From JAVBQO01 sp031548885 (GTDB lineage: Bacteria; Patescibacteriota; Saccharimonadia; Saccharimonadales; Saccharimonadaceae): a DNA stretch of 64,000 bases. The notes under the pieces were generated by a model that was not told where the DNA came from, made no database searches, and was given only the letters and a program-made list of their open reading frames with translations. The translations under genes were made by a program, and so were the position numbers. Location of the stretch: NCBI GenBank assembly GCA_031548885.1, contig JAVBQO010000001.1, positions 1 to 64,000 of the forward strand. The letters run 5' to 3'. Positions 49,910-59,387 of this stretch are shown one piece after another. Position 1 is the first letter of the stretch; each line of letters starts with the position of its first letter.

Positions 49910-51195
49910 TGAAGTTTTTCGATATCCTCGCGACCGCTAATGCCAATCTGCGTCGCAACAAAGTTCGCACCGTCTTGACGATTATCGCGATTTTCGTCGG
50001 CGGCTTTACGATTTCGCTGACGTTAGCGCTGCGATCCGGCGTCAACGATTACATCAACCGTCAAGTCGATTCGATCGGCGGCAAAGACACCATCATCGTC
50101 GCGCCGGAAACCAACGCCGATCCATCGGTGCCGCAAAAATACGATGACACGCAAACCGTCAGCACTATGACCTCCACGGGGAAAGCCTTGAACAACGAAG
50201 ACGTTGCGAAAATCGAATCCAACGAAAACGTCAAAAAAGTTCAGCCCGTCAAAATCGTGGCGCTCAATTACATCCAGGGCGCGGGCGACGACAAATACCA
50301 GATTTCGGCACAACCGCGGCTGGATGGATTGTCGCTGGATATTGCGACCGGAAATGACCTGGACCAAAACACCGACGAATTCCAAGTCGCCCTGCCCGAC
50401 AGCTACGTTTCGTACCTAGGATATTCGTCAAACGACGACGCGATTGGCAAAACGGTGCAGCTTGGCTTGACATCGGCCGTGACCTATCAAAAGGAAACCG
50501 TCAGCGCCAAAATCGTCGCCGTTACCAACAAATCCATCATGACGGCTAGTTTCGGCACCGGCAGCACAGCCGGCACGATGACGATGAATCAAGCTTTGAC
50601 CGACAGTCTGTATTCATTCCAATCGGATAACGCCGACCAGTATGCCATCATTTTCGCCACGCTAGAACCAGGCATGACCAAGTCCGAACAATCCGACGTT
50701 GCGAAAACCATCACCAACGAAGGCTACACCGCCATGACCATCGACGAAGCCATCGGCATGTTCAAATCGTTCATCGACGCCATGGCGATAGTTTTGACGG
50801 CATTTGGCGCCATCGCGCTACTAGCGGCATCGTTCGGCATCATCAACACGCTGTTTATGGCAGTTCAGGAACGAACCAAGGAAATCGGCCTGATGAAAGC
50901 CATGGGTATGAGTTCGCGAAAAGTTTTCCTGCTGTTTAGCACCGAGGCGATTTTGATCGGATTCTGGGGTTCGATAATTGGCGCACTGGTGGCAATTGGC
51001 GTCGGCGCCGGCGTCAATGCCGTGGCAAACCAGACATTTTTGACTGATTTGCCAGGCTTTACACTGATGATGTTCCCGTGGTACAACATCGCAATCATTG
51101 TCGCCGTCATCATGCTGATTGCGTTTTTGGCTGGAACGTTGCCGGCGCGTCGAGCTGCGAAACAAAATCCGATCGACGCGTTACGCTACGAATAA
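49909..51195 (+). CDS. MacB/FtsX-type ABC permease
   Basis: 428 residues. Membrane helix 1 near 20-40 (VRTVLTIIAIFVGGFTISLTL), a large external domain (about 45-290) with an Asp/Thr/Gln-rich surface, then three helices near 290-315, 345-370 and 390-415. The cytoplasmic coupling loop has QERTKEIGLMKAMGMSSRKV. This is the mechanotransmission type of exporter. Ends in a clear terminator. Confidence 0.93.
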   Translation: MKFFDILATANANLRRNKVRTVLTIIAIFVGGFTISLTLALRSGVNDYINRQVDSIGGKDTIIVAPETNADPSVPQKYDDTQTVSTMTSTGKALNNEDVAKIESNENVKKVQPVKIVALNYIQGAGDDKYQISAQPRLDGLSLDIATGNDLDQNTDEFQVALPDSYVSYLGYSSNDDAIGKTVQLGLTSAVTYQKETVSAKIVAVTNKSIMTASFGTGSTAGTMTMNQALTDSLYSFQSDNADQYAIIFATLEPGMTKSEQSDVAKTITNEGYTAMTIDEAIGMFKSFIDAMAIVLTAFGAIALLAASFGIINTLFMAVQERTKEIGLMKAMGMSSRKVFLLFSTEAILIGFWGSIIGALVAIGVGAGVNAVANQTFLTDLPGFTLMMFPWYNIAIIVAVIMLIAFLAGTLPARRAAKQNPIDALRYE

Positions 51196-51203
51196 ATTAC
51201 CAT

Positions 51204-51240
51204 AAAGAGTCCTGGCTAAAGTATCAGGGCTCTTTATTTT
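51204..51240 (+). terminator. Rho-independent terminator of ABC exporter operon
   Basis: Stem AAAGAGTCCTG (51204-51214) with CAGGGCTCTTT (51225-51235), 11 pairs including one G-U, 10-base loop, followed by ATTTT. The only textbook terminator with a U tract seen in the window. Confidence 0.85.
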
Positions 51241-51259
51241 CGCAAAGATTTGTCGGTAA

Positions 51260-51661
51260 CTAAGCCTGTTTTTTCAGTTCGTCAACAGTTTTCGCAAATT
51301 GTTTGGTTTGGCTCATGCTGCTACCCAGTGTCAAGGTCGGCAACGGCGCAACGGCTTCGCCGACCATGTATTTTCCGTGACCAACCGACACGCTGAATCG
51401 GCGATCGTCGAAATATACGAAAACGGTCGCGCCCAGCGTTGCTTTGACGGATTTGATTTTGATTTGACTCAATTTCGCCTGATCCAAAAGTTGACCATTC
51501 GTGTCATATAACGCCAGAATATTGTCAACGATCAGCACCGTTCCGTTTTGCGCGACTGGTTTCATGCCGCCAAAACCGCTGCCGATTTGGACATTTTCGC
51601 CGATATATTGAAAATTATTTTGTTCGATTAGCTCTGTTAGATTGTCAAGATTTGGTTGCAT
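51260..51661 (-). CDS. Soluble beta-rich protein, unknown
   Basis: 133 residues. Strand-rich (ATVFVYFDDRRFSVSVGHG) and possibly PH-like, with no membrane segment or signal peptide. Family not recognised. GAGGATCG precedes the ATG and TATAAT lies about 25 bases upstream, so it has a short leader with an SD. Single-gene unit. Confidence 0.7.
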   Translation of the reverse strand: MQPNLDNLTELIEQNNFQYIGENVQIGSGFGGMKPVAQNGTVLIVDNILALYDTNGQLLDQAKLSQIKIKSVKATLGATVFVYFDDRRFSVSVGHGKYMVGEAVAPLPTLTLGSSMSQTKQFAKTVDELKKQA

Positions 51662-51747
51662 TGCGATCCTCTTTATAAAAATATTATATCACGCGCGGCG
51701 CGTCGTGGCGGTTGCGAAATTTGTCGCTTGTGCTAATAATATAAGTA

Positions 51748-52473
51748 ATGAATGCGTTATTTTGGGGATTTGCTTCCGCTGGCTCGCTGCTGATCGGCGC
51801 TGCGCTGGCGCTGAAGTTCAAGTTTTCACAGCGCGTGATCGGTTTGATTATGGCGTTTGGTGTCGGCGCTTTGATCAGTTCGGTGTCGTTCGAATTGGTC
51901 AGCGAAGCGTTCGACACGGCCGATGGTTTGGCGATCGTCGGTTTGGGCGTGGCGGCCGGTGCGCTGGTGTATTTTTTCGGCGATTTGTTGATTGACAAAT
52001 ATGGTGGAAAACATCGCAAATCTTCTGCGAAAAGTGACGACGGATCGGGCTTGGCAATTTTGCTGGGTACGATTTTGGACGGCATTCCGGAATCGATGGT
52101 CATCGGGCTCAGTTTGGCGGGCGGCCAGCCAGTCAGCGCGGCGATGGTTGTGGCGGTGTTTTTGTCGAACTTGCCAGAATCTATCAGCGCCAGCGTCGGT
52201 TTGCAAAAAAGCGGCTGGAAAAAGTCGACGATTTTCGGTTTGTGGACCGTCATCGTGGTCGTTTCGGCGCTCGCATCGTGGGCGGGTTTCGCGGTTTTTG
52301 GCGACGCCTCGCCGCTGATGCGGGCGTTTATTTTGGCGTTTGCGGGCGGCGCGATTTTGACGATGTTGGCCGACAGCATGATGCCCGAAGCTTATCGTGA
52401 CAGCGGCAAATTGACCGGGCTGGTCGTGGTTTTGGGATTTTGTATTGCGTTTGCGGTAACGACGGTGGAGTAG
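51748..52473 (+). CDS. ZIP-family metal ion transporter
   Basis: 241 residues, about eight membrane helices. The metal-site helix is LLGTILDGIPESMVIGL and the next helix has FLSNLPESISA, the paired ZIP binding helices (Asp/Asn and Glu residues in place of His). It moves zinc or another divalent metal into the cytoplasm. TAATAT lies five bases before ATG 51748, so it is nearly leaderless. Confidence 0.9.
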   Translation: MNALFWGFASAGSLLIGAALALKFKFSQRVIGLIMAFGVGALISSVSFELVSEAFDTADGLAIVGLGVAAGALVYFFGDLLIDKYGGKHRKSSAKSDDGSGLAILLGTILDGIPESMVIGLSLAGGQPVSAAMVVAVFLSNLPESISASVGLQKSGWKKSTIFGLWTVIVVVSALASWAGFAVFGDASPLMRAFILAFAGGAILTMLADSMMPEAYRDSGKLTGLVVVLGFCIAFAVTTVE

Positions 52474-52527
52474 CTGGCGTGCGCTGCGAAAAACTTTGTT
52501 GAACACTGTATAATAAAAACGAGGTCT

Positions 52528-54051
52528 ATGCCAAAAATATTTAGAACTATCGTCGTCATTTTGTTCGCGCTTGGCGTCGCACTTTCTCTGTGTTTTTTGA
52601 TTTGTAATCTTGATGGAATTGTCCAGTTGGCGTGTTTCGCGGCGCTGGCGGTAGCTACTTTGGCGTTCGTATTGTTGAATCGTTTCGCGCCTCGTTTTGC
52701 GAAAAAGTCCGGTGCGGTATTGCGCAGATGTATTCGTGCGCGATACTTCCCCGCAGCCTGTTTGGCTGTCGTGCTCGTACTGGGAACGACGGCTCGCATC
52801 GTACTGTCGATAAAGTTTCCCTACGTTCCCGTTTCTGACCCGAAAACATTCTACGATGCGGCGACATCAATCGCGAACGGAACGGGGATTGCCGGAAATA
52901 GTTACGTGGCTTTTTTCCCATATGTTGCGGCGTATGATAATTTGCTAGCATTTGCTATGAAAATTATTCCTGACGCGCGGCTGGCGGTTACCGCACTCAA
53001 TACGTTTTTTGATATTTCCGCCGCGTGTGTGACCTATCTGCTAACGGCCGCATTGGCGAAAAAAAGCGTCGCCGCGCCTCTGGCGGCGTTCGCGCTGTGG
53101 TTTCTAAGCCCGTTCAATATAATATTTTCAGTTATTTCTTTGCCAATCGTAATTGTAAATTTCTTTATTATTGCCGTTATTTTTGCAGCCTATTTCCTGC
53201 GAAAAAATATTTTGCAAACAAAAGTCTCGGGCACAATAATGTGCGCGATATATTTCGCAATACTGGCCGGAATCGGTAATCTTTTTAGGCCCGTTTTCGG
53301 CGTTATGATTATCGCGCTGGTTATTTTTCTGGCTTTTTTGATTTATGCCGACAGGAATAACAGGCGGTTGAGGTTTTCGCTTACGGTTGGTGCAGTTGCA
53401 ATCGTGGGAGTATTATTTTTTGGCATACAAAGTATCGGCGTGCACGCAGTTTCGTCTCAGACTGGCATCGCAACACCAAATAATTCCGGCGGCTGGAGCA
53501 TATTTGTCGGCGCCAACCGCGCCAGTCGCGGTCAATGGAATGTCGAGGACGCCAATTATCGGGATCAAATTGTCCAAACGGCGGTCGGCGATCTCAATTC
53601 GGCGCATCAGCGATTGCAACACGAAGGTATTGAGCGCTACAAAAGCTACGGATTTCTTGGTTCTGTCGACTTGCTTGTTGACAAATTCTTTGTGTTTATC
53701 ACTAATCAGGGGAAAATGTACAACGCAAACAACTCCCTGTTGGGATATCGAGAATCCGCTACGGCGACGTTTATAAACGCTTGCATTGCGCTATACGCAA
53801 TTTTGTTATTTAGCGCTAGTGCTTTATTTCTATACTACGAAGCCAGGCGAGTCGCACGGCCATCGTCTCGAGGCGTGCCGTTTGCACTACTCATGGTCAT
53901 TGTCGTGTTGGGACTGTCGTTTTCCGCGCTATTCGTCGAAGCCGCTGCGCGTTATGCGCAAGTTCTCTATCCGATGTTCATCGTTTTTTCTGCGTTAGCC
54001 CTGCGCGATATCTATGCTGGACGCTCTGCCTCTCGAATTTTACAGCGCTAG
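52528..54051 (+). CDS. GT-C type membrane glycosyltransferase-like protein
   Basis: 507 residues, about 11 membrane segments. After helix 3 the first loop has VSDPKTFYDAATSIANG, a Asp-containing motif typical of GT-C enzymes that use lipid-linked sugars. The C-terminal half has an external loop (about 320-400). Likely moves a sugar to a surface glycan or protein outside the membrane. It carries clearly fewer TGCGAAA words than average (about three in 1.5 kb), so it could be acquired. TATAAT is 13 bases before the ATG. Confidence 0.78.
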   Translation: MPKIFRTIVVILFALGVALSLCFLICNLDGIVQLACFAALAVATLAFVLLNRFAPRFAKKSGAVLRRCIRARYFPAACLAVVLVLGTTARIVLSIKFPYVPVSDPKTFYDAATSIANGTGIAGNSYVAFFPYVAAYDNLLAFAMKIIPDARLAVTALNTFFDISAACVTYLLTAALAKKSVAAPLAAFALWFLSPFNIIFSVISLPIVIVNFFIIAVIFAAYFLRKNILQTKVSGTIMCAIYFAILAGIGNLFRPVFGVMIIALVIFLAFLIYADRNNRRLRFSLTVGAVAIVGVLFFGIQSIGVHAVSSQTGIATPNNSGGWSIFVGANRASRGQWNVEDANYRDQIVQTAVGDLNSAHQRLQHEGIERYKSYGFLGSVDLLVDKFFVFITNQGKMYNANNSLLGYRESATATFINACIALYAILLFSASALFLYYEARRVARPSSRGVPFALLMVIVVLGLSFSALFVEAAARYAQVLYPMFIVFSALALRDIYAGRSASRILQR

Positions 54052-54147
54052 CGACAATCTTATCCCAAACGTTTCAGCTATAATTCCAAATGCAACCCTG
54101 CTTGAGCAGAGTTTGCGCGTGAGGCGATGTTTAGTATTTTCAAATCT

Positions 54148-54222
54148 TGGCTGGGGCGGAGGGATTCGAACCCCCGAATGCATGGACCAAAACCATGTGC
54201 CTTACCACTTGGCCACGCCCCA
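54148..54222 (-). tRNA. tRNA-Gln (TTG)
   Basis: Minus strand. The acceptor TGGGGCG pairs with CGCCCCA. The anticodon stem CATGG/CCATG closes loop TTTTGGT, giving TTG (reads CAA/CAG). T arm GGTTCGAATCC; GCCA end encoded. Confidence 0.92.
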
Positions 54223-54292
54223 ATATATTTGCGAAATGCAAATAACGAGCCAATTATAGCATGTTTAATGAGCGCAGTCATGGCGTTTTTGC

Positions 54293-54298
54293 TATAAT
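54293..54298 (+). promoter_or_regulatory. Extended -10 TGCTATAAT of abhydrolase-pyrD operon
   Basis: TTGCTATAAT ends nine bases before ATG 54308, giving a leader of about two bases. Confidence 0.62.
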
Positions 54299-54307
54299 AG
54301 TCACATC

Positions 54308-55972
54308 ATGAGTAAATTTCGTATTCGCGGGCGGGTTCGGACGTTCTATACGCTCAATTATATTGGGCTGGTTGTCGGACTGCTTTTCGCATTTCTGTCG
54401 ATGACGCCATCGCTGTTGCCACGTGCCACGATGTTGCAAGGCGTTTTGGTCGGGCTGTGTTTCGTGATTGGTTACGGCGTCGGTGTTGTGATTTCTTGGG
54501 TGGCGCGGCATGTTTTTCATGCGCGAACGCCGGCTAGTTTTCGCCGCGTGGCGTGGTATGGTTTGTGGACACTTTTGCCAATTACGCTGGTTATGTATGG
54601 ATCGAAAGCTGTCGAATGGCAAAATCAAACGCGTGCGTTGGTCGGGCTTGATCCGTTGGGCGGCAATGATATTGTCAAAATGTGCATTTTCGCATTGATC
54701 GTCGGCACGATTGTTTTGGCGATTTGCCGGCTGGTCGCACTCGGTGTGCGCGAATTGGCGAAATTGACGAGCCGCTGGATTCCGCCGCGGATCGGTTGGT
54801 TTATCGGCGTAGTTGTGATGGCGGTCGTGGTTTTTCTGTTTATCAAAGGCGTCGCGATTGGGCTGGGCGCGAAACTTGCCGATCACATTTATGCCGACGT
54901 GAACAAAACGACGCCAGCCGGACTTGTTCGGCCGACCGACAATTCGTTGCGTAGCGGCGGGCCAGGTTCGGTTGTGTTGTGGGATAGTTTGGGTAAGCAA
55001 GGCCGTCGTTTCATCGGTGCGCCGATTAACGCCAAGCAAATTTCGCAAACAACCGGCCTCCCCGCCAAAGAACCGATCCGCGTTTATATTGGCGTCGAAA
55101 CGTCGCGCGATCCGAAATATCAGGCGGAATTGGCCGTGCGCGAACTTGACCGCACCGATGCGTGGGCGCGTCAAGAATTGTTGGTCGTCACGCCAACTGG
55201 CACTGGCTGGATCGAACCGCAAATCGCCGATTCGTTCGACTACGTTTATGGTGGCGATACGGCCACTGTGGCGATTCAATATTCGTATTTGCCGTCGTGG
55301 ATTTCGTTCATCGTCGACAAACAACGCGCCGCCGACGCCGGTCGCGAATTGTTCAATGCGGTGTATGACAAATGGAAAACTTTACCGGAAAACGCCCGGC
55401 CGAAACTGATCGTTCACGGGCTAAGTCTGGGATCGTACGGCATGCAAGAGCCGTTCGGCGACGCCAACGATTTGGCGAATCGCGTCGACGGCGCACTGTT
55501 TGCCGGCACACCGAATTCGACTGCTTTGTGGCGACAGTTTGAAAAAAACCGCGACGTCGGTTCGCCCGAATGGCAGCCCGTCTACGACAACGGTCAAACC
55601 GTACGCTGGTTTAGCCACGACAACGATTTTGCAAGCCCTGACGCGCCGTGGACTTACCCGCGCATCGGCTATTTACAGCATCCGTCCGACGGTGTTGTGT
55701 GGTGGGATTGGGATCTGTTGTGGACGCAGCCGGACTGGCTACAGGAACCACGCGGCTACGACGTCAATCCTGGCATGCATTGGTATCCGGTCGTTACCTT
55801 TTTCCAGGTTTTGGTTGATCAAGCCGTCGCCACCAAAGTGCCATCCGGCCACGGCCACAACTACGAAAATTTCATCGTCGACAACTGGCAAAGCATCCTG
55901 CCCTCGCCCAATCTGACGCCCGACGCTGCGAAAAAAATTCAGGATATTATTAATACTTATCCGCTGACATGA
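54308..55972 (+). CDS. Abhydrolase family 9 membrane protein
   Basis: 554 residues. Four N-terminal membrane segments (about 17-40, 45-68, 80-100, 120-145, and one near 168-188) belong to Abhydrolase_9_N; the external C-terminal alpha/beta-hydrolase domain has nucleophile elbow HGLSLGSYG and motifs VVTPTGTGWIEP and WFSHDNDF. The family is best known in Actinobacteria; it probably cleaves a lipid or ester outside the cell. Coupled to pyrD by an ATGA overlap. Confidence 0.88.
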   Translation: MSKFRIRGRVRTFYTLNYIGLVVGLLFAFLSMTPSLLPRATMLQGVLVGLCFVIGYGVGVVISWVARHVFHARTPASFRRVAWYGLWTLLPITLVMYGSKAVEWQNQTRALVGLDPLGGNDIVKMCIFALIVGTIVLAICRLVALGVRELAKLTSRWIPPRIGWFIGVVVMAVVVFLFIKGVAIGLGAKLADHIYADVNKTTPAGLVRPTDNSLRSGGPGSVVLWDSLGKQGRRFIGAPINAKQISQTTGLPAKEPIRVYIGVETSRDPKYQAELAVRELDRTDAWARQELLVVTPTGTGWIEPQIADSFDYVYGGDTATVAIQYSYLPSWISFIVDKQRAADAGRELFNAVYDKWKTLPENARPKLIVHGLSLGSYGMQEPFGDANDLANRVDGALFAGTPNSTALWRQFEKNRDVGSPEWQPVYDNGQTVRWFSHDNDFASPDAPWTYPRIGYLQHPSDGVVWWDWDLLWTQPDWLQEPRGYDVNPGMHWYPVVTFFQVLVDQAVATKVPSGHGHNYENFIVDNWQSILPSPNLTPDAAKKIQDIINTYPLT

Positions 55973-57108
55973 ACATCGTAATTTCGAAAGTTTCCGGTTC
56001 GCTATATCGCCACGTCATCAAACCGATTCTGTTCAAAATGCATCCCGACATCGCCCACGAAAAAATGATTGTTGTTGGTGCAAAAGTCCAAAAGTCGCGA
56101 TTTCTGCGTGGGCTGATACGCGGCAGCTGGAACTATCAAAATCAGGCGATATTAGCGCAAAACTTACACGGAATCGAATACAAAAATCCGCTCGGTTTGA
56201 GTGCCGGGCTGGACAAAAATTTTGAAATTGCCGGGGTTGTCAATGCGATTGGCTTTGGCCAAATGGAAGGCGGTTCGATCACATTTCAGTCGTGTCGGGG
56301 CAACGATAAACCGTGGTTTTATCGCTTGCCAAAAACCAAATCTATCGTCGTTCACGTCGGCTTGGCCAATCAAGGCGCGGCCAAAATCCTGCCGCGCATT
56401 GCGAAATATTCACGCAATGAAATCGACGACATGGTCGTTAATATATCTGTTGCGAAAACCAATAATCGCCAAAATGCCTCTGATGAACAAGCTGTCAACG
56501 ACTACGTCGGTACACTAAAAATGATCCGCGACCAAAATGTCGGCGACGTCGTGACGCTAAATATTTCATGCCCCAACGCGTACGGCGGCGAACCGTTTAC
56601 GACGCCAGCGCGATTGGAAAAGCTGCTTGCGAAAACTGATTTGGTCAAATTGAACCAGCCGATTTATATCAAAATGCCGATCGACAAAACGCCAGCCGAA
56701 TTCGAAAAATTATTGCAAGTTATCGCGCGGCACAATGTGCAGGGCGTGACGATTTCGAACTTGTTCAAAGACCGATCCAGCGTCGAACTAGCCGACGATT
56801 TGCCGGCCGAAATTCCGGGAAACTTATCCGGCAGACCAACATTCGCGAAAAGTAACGAGCTGATCGCGCTGACATATCGCAAATTTGGCGACCGGCTGAC
56901 AATCAGCGGCGTCGGCGGTGTTTTCGACGCGCACGACGCGTACACGAAAATCCGCGCTGGCGCTAGTTTGGTCGAAATGATTACCGGACTGATGTTCGAA
57001 GGCCCGCAAATTGTTGGTCGAATCAATCATGATCTGGTCGAATTGCTTCAACGAGACGGCTTTTCGCACGTTTCGCAAGCTGTCGGTATTGACGCCGAAA
57101 CGTATTGA
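55969..57108 (+). CDS. pyrD: Dihydroorotate dehydrogenase, class-2-like
   Basis: 379 residues. N-terminal helices (YRHVIKPILFKMHPDIAHE), NPLGLSAGLDKN and GNDKPWFYRLP resemble the class 2, membrane-bound enzyme that passes electrons to quinone. The loop with the catalytic base reads NISCPNAYGG: class 2 enzymes have Ser before Pro-Asn, class 1 have Cys. The C-terminal GLSGRP-like and ISGVGGVFDAHDAYTKI-GASLVEMITG phosphate-binding parts are intact. It makes orotate for pyrimidines, perhaps from salvaged dihydroorotate. Confidence 0.9.
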   Translation: MNIVISKVSGSLYRHVIKPILFKMHPDIAHEKMIVVGAKVQKSRFLRGLIRGSWNYQNQAILAQNLHGIEYKNPLGLSAGLDKNFEIAGVVNAIGFGQMEGGSITFQSCRGNDKPWFYRLPKTKSIVVHVGLANQGAAKILPRIAKYSRNEIDDMVVNISVAKTNNRQNASDEQAVNDYVGTLKMIRDQNVGDVVTLNISCPNAYGGEPFTTPARLEKLLAKTDLVKLNQPIYIKMPIDKTPAEFEKLLQVIARHNVQGVTISNLFKDRSSVELADDLPAEIPGNLSGRPTFAKSNELIALTYRKFGDRLTISGVGGVFDAHDAYTKIRAGASLVEMITGLMFEGPQIVGRINHDLVELLQRDGFSHVSQAVGIDAETY

Positions 57109-57128
57109 TTGCGAAAAGCTTGTGCACG

Positions 57129-57157
57129 TTGACTTTTCGCCAATTTCGCACTACAAT
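57129..57157 (+). promoter_or_regulatory. Promoter of 51-residue membrane protein
   Basis: TTGACT (57129-57134), 17-base spacer, TACAAT (57152-57157), nine bases before ATG 57167. Confidence 0.7.
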
Positions 57158-57166
57158 TATGGCCGT

Positions 57167-57322
57167 ATGAGTTCACCACAATCTATACGCGAGAAATCAG
57201 TTTCAACACCATCTGCCAAAGTCCGCGCTATTCGCGACGAAAATCGCGACATGTTGCTATGGGCGATTTTTGGATTGGCTTTATTTGCAATCGCCACATT
57301 TGCGATTTTGACCGTTGGTTAA
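57167..57322 (+). CDS. 51-residue single-pass membrane protein
   Basis: A charged N-terminal half (SAKVRAIRDENRDM) and one C-terminal membrane segment (LLWAIFGLALFAIATFAILTV). It is probably tail-anchored. ATG 57167 is preferred because of the full promoter just upstream; the longer frame starts inside pyrD. The stop is two bases from the convergent permease stop. Function unknown. Confidence 0.65.
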   Translation: MSSPQSIREKSVSTPSAKVRAIRDENRDMLLWAIFGLALFAIATFAILTVG

Positions 57323-57324
57323 TT

Positions 57325-58560
57325 TCAGGCGCGGGCTTTTTTGCTAAAGATTTCGCGCAGCGACAAGCGCCGCGAATATTCCAGTGTGCCGTAGCGAAAA
57401 ATTTTCGCCGCGAGCGTCAGTACAAACACAGCCGAGACGAACACGATTGTCAGGCCTAGTATGGCTTGCCACAATTCCAACGACCCAAAAGCGTTGCGAA
57501 TCATCATCGCAACAGGCGCCGACAATGGGAAATAACTGAAAAACTGCACAATCGGCTGGTTTGGATCGGTCAAAATTAAAGCGATTGTGTACAATGGCGC
57601 CATCATTGCCACTACAGCAACGCCGAAGAAACTGTTGGCGTCTTTGGCGGTCGGCACTGCGGCGCCAATCGCCACCAAAACCCCAGTGTATAGCAACAAT
57701 CCGCCCAACAGAAAACCTAACCCGATCAAAAATTGCTGCGGATGAATTGCGAAAACTATTGACCAATCCAGTTTCGGAATCATCGCCGACAAATCTTGGC
57801 GAAAAACCAATAACGCCGCCGCGGTTGGCAACGCAATCATCAAAATCTGAATCACGCCTAGCGTCAGCAACGCCAAAATCTTGCCCATGATCAGCGCACC
57901 TGGTTTGATTGTTGTCAATATAATTTCCGTAACGCGATTTTCCTTTTCCTCGGTCGTTGATGTCAACATTTGGTTCGACAGCAAAATGATTACCAGATAC
58001 AAAATCACTAGAAATATCAGCGGCGCAATATAGCGTTCCAGCCCAGCCACGACCATACCTTCTTTGTACGTTGTGACGTCGGCGCCAATATTTGGATTGG
58101 TCAAAATCGCCACCGAACGATCGTCGCCAACGCTAGCCGCCACAGCCGATTTCATCAAAACCGCAGCGTACGTTTGGTATTTCGAATTGCCGAAAACCCC
58201 GTCGTCTTTGGCGTAGATTGTCATTTTGTCGGTGGCCGGATCATTTGGAAAAATCACAAACATATCAAGTCGGCCGTTCTGCACGCCGTCAATCGCTGCC
58301 TCGTCATCGCCAGTTAATTGCAAATTATACGTTTTCGCAAAATCCGCCGTGACATAACCCGAATGATCGTTGACGGCGACATTTTGCACAGCTTCGCTGC
58401 TCATTTTGTCGATTTGTTCGCTACCGGATTTGTTGCTGAGGAATATCAAGCCAAACAGCACCGCAATCATAATCGGCATCGCTAGCGTCGCGATCCAAAA
58501 CGTCTTTTTTTTGAGCGTCCGCGTGGTTTCAAACCGAAAAACATGTCCTAAATTATGCAT
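57325..58560 (-). CDS. ABC-2 type permease (NatB-like)
   Basis: 411 residues. Membrane helix 1 near 18-40, a large external domain (about 50-170), then five helices in the second half. Resembles NatB/YhaP exporters. ATG 58560 is chosen since GAGGAGG lies nine bases upstream; the track of the frame to 58590 lies in the ATPase gene. It partners the ATPase encoded before it. Confidence 0.88.
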   Translation of the reverse strand: MHNLGHVFRFETTRTLKKKTFWIATLAMPIMIAVLFGLIFLSNKSGSEQIDKMSSEAVQNVAVNDHSGYVTADFAKTYNLQLTGDDEAAIDGVQNGRLDMFVIFPNDPATDKMTIYAKDDGVFGNSKYQTYAAVLMKSAVAASVGDDRSVAILTNPNIGADVTTYKEGMVVAGLERYIAPLIFLVILYLVIILLSNQMLTSTTEEKENRVTEIILTTIKPGALIMGKILALLTLGVIQILMIALPTAAALLVFRQDLSAMIPKLDWSIVFAIHPQQFLIGLGFLLGGLLLYTGVLVAIGAAVPTAKDANSFFGVAVVAMMAPLYTIALILTDPNQPIVQFFSYFPLSAPVAMMIRNAFGSLELWQAILGLTIVFVSAVFVLTLAAKIFRYGTLEYSRRLSLREIFSKKARA

Positions 58561-59311
58561 CGTACGCATCCTCCTCGTTTTCGCCGCCATAGATTTCTAC
58601 GAAAATATCATCCAATGATTTGCCGCCAAATTCTTTTTTCACCGCCGAAATCGAACCGTATGCCCGCGATGTGCCGTCTTTGAGTAAAATCACGCGGTCG
58701 CACAGCCGCTCGACTTCCTCCATCTGGTGCGTGACCATGACGACAGTCGCGCCGCGCCGACGATGTTCTTCGACAATATTCATCAACAAACGGCGATTTA
58801 CCGGATCGAAACCTTTGGTTGGTTCGTCCAGAATCAGCAAATCGGGATCGTTGATAACCGTCAGACCGAGTTGAACTTTTTGCTGCTGGCCGCCAGACAA
58901 TTTGTCGAGCCGGGTTTTCGCCAGATCAGCAATGCCGACGCGTTTCAGGAATTCCATAGATTTCGCGTAGGCTACGGTGCGTGGCAGACCTTTTAGCACG
59001 CCGAAATAAACCATGATATCGATGACGGGTTCTTTTTTGTACAAGCCGCGTTCCTCGGGTAAATAGCCGAGCTTCGTGTCGCCGTCTGGCGTGAAAGCTT
59101 GCCCATTAATCGTCAATGTGCCGCCCGTCGGATGGTACAATCCCAGCAGCGCACGCAGCGTTGTCGTTTTGCCCGAACCGTTCGATCCCAAAAACCCAAA
59201 TGTTTCGCCGCGAAAAACGTCAAATGACAAGTCGCGAATTACCGTCTTGTCGCCAAATCTCATTGCGAAATTTCGAATCTCGATAATTTTATCCGGCTGC
59301 TGCTTTGCCAT
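58553..59311 (-). CDS. ABC transporter ATP-binding protein (NatA-like)
   Basis: 252 residues. Walker A GSNGSGKTTT, signature LSGGQQQKV, Walker B LILDEPTKGFDP and switch His VTHQMEE. The C-terminal tail is short and acidic. Paired with the NatB-like permease. SD AAGGAGG lies six bases before the ATG, with TATAAT about 25 bases upstream. Confidence 0.94.
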   Translation of the reverse strand: MAKQQPDKIIEIRNFAMRFGDKTVIRDLSFDVFRGETFGFLGSNGSGKTTTLRALLGLYHPTGGTLTINGQAFTPDGDTKLGYLPEERGLYKKEPVIDIMVYFGVLKGLPRTVAYAKSMEFLKRVGIADLAKTRLDKLSGGQQQKVQLGLTVINDPDLLILDEPTKGFDPVNRRLLMNIVEEHRRRGATVVMVTHQMEEVERLCDRVILLKDGTSRAYGSISAVKKEFGGKSLDDIFVEIYGGENEEDAYDA

Positions 59312-59364
59312 TTCGACCTCCTTGAACTTATATTATATCATTGTGCGAAAACCACTATCATTGG

Positions 59365-59370
59365 TATAAT
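59365..59370 (+). promoter_or_regulatory. Extended -10 of AI-2E family gene
   Basis: TGGTATAAT (extended -10), with TTGTGC 18 bases upstream as -35. A 17-base gap to ATG 59388 holds the SD AAAGGAG, so this gene has both a leader and an SD. Confidence 0.65.
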
Positions 59371-59387
59371 ATGGGAAAGGAGAAAAA

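Noticed and set aside
54278..55324. 348-codon frame opposite the abhydrolase gene
   Set aside because: Antisense shadow with Arg/Asn/His-rich product and no start signal.
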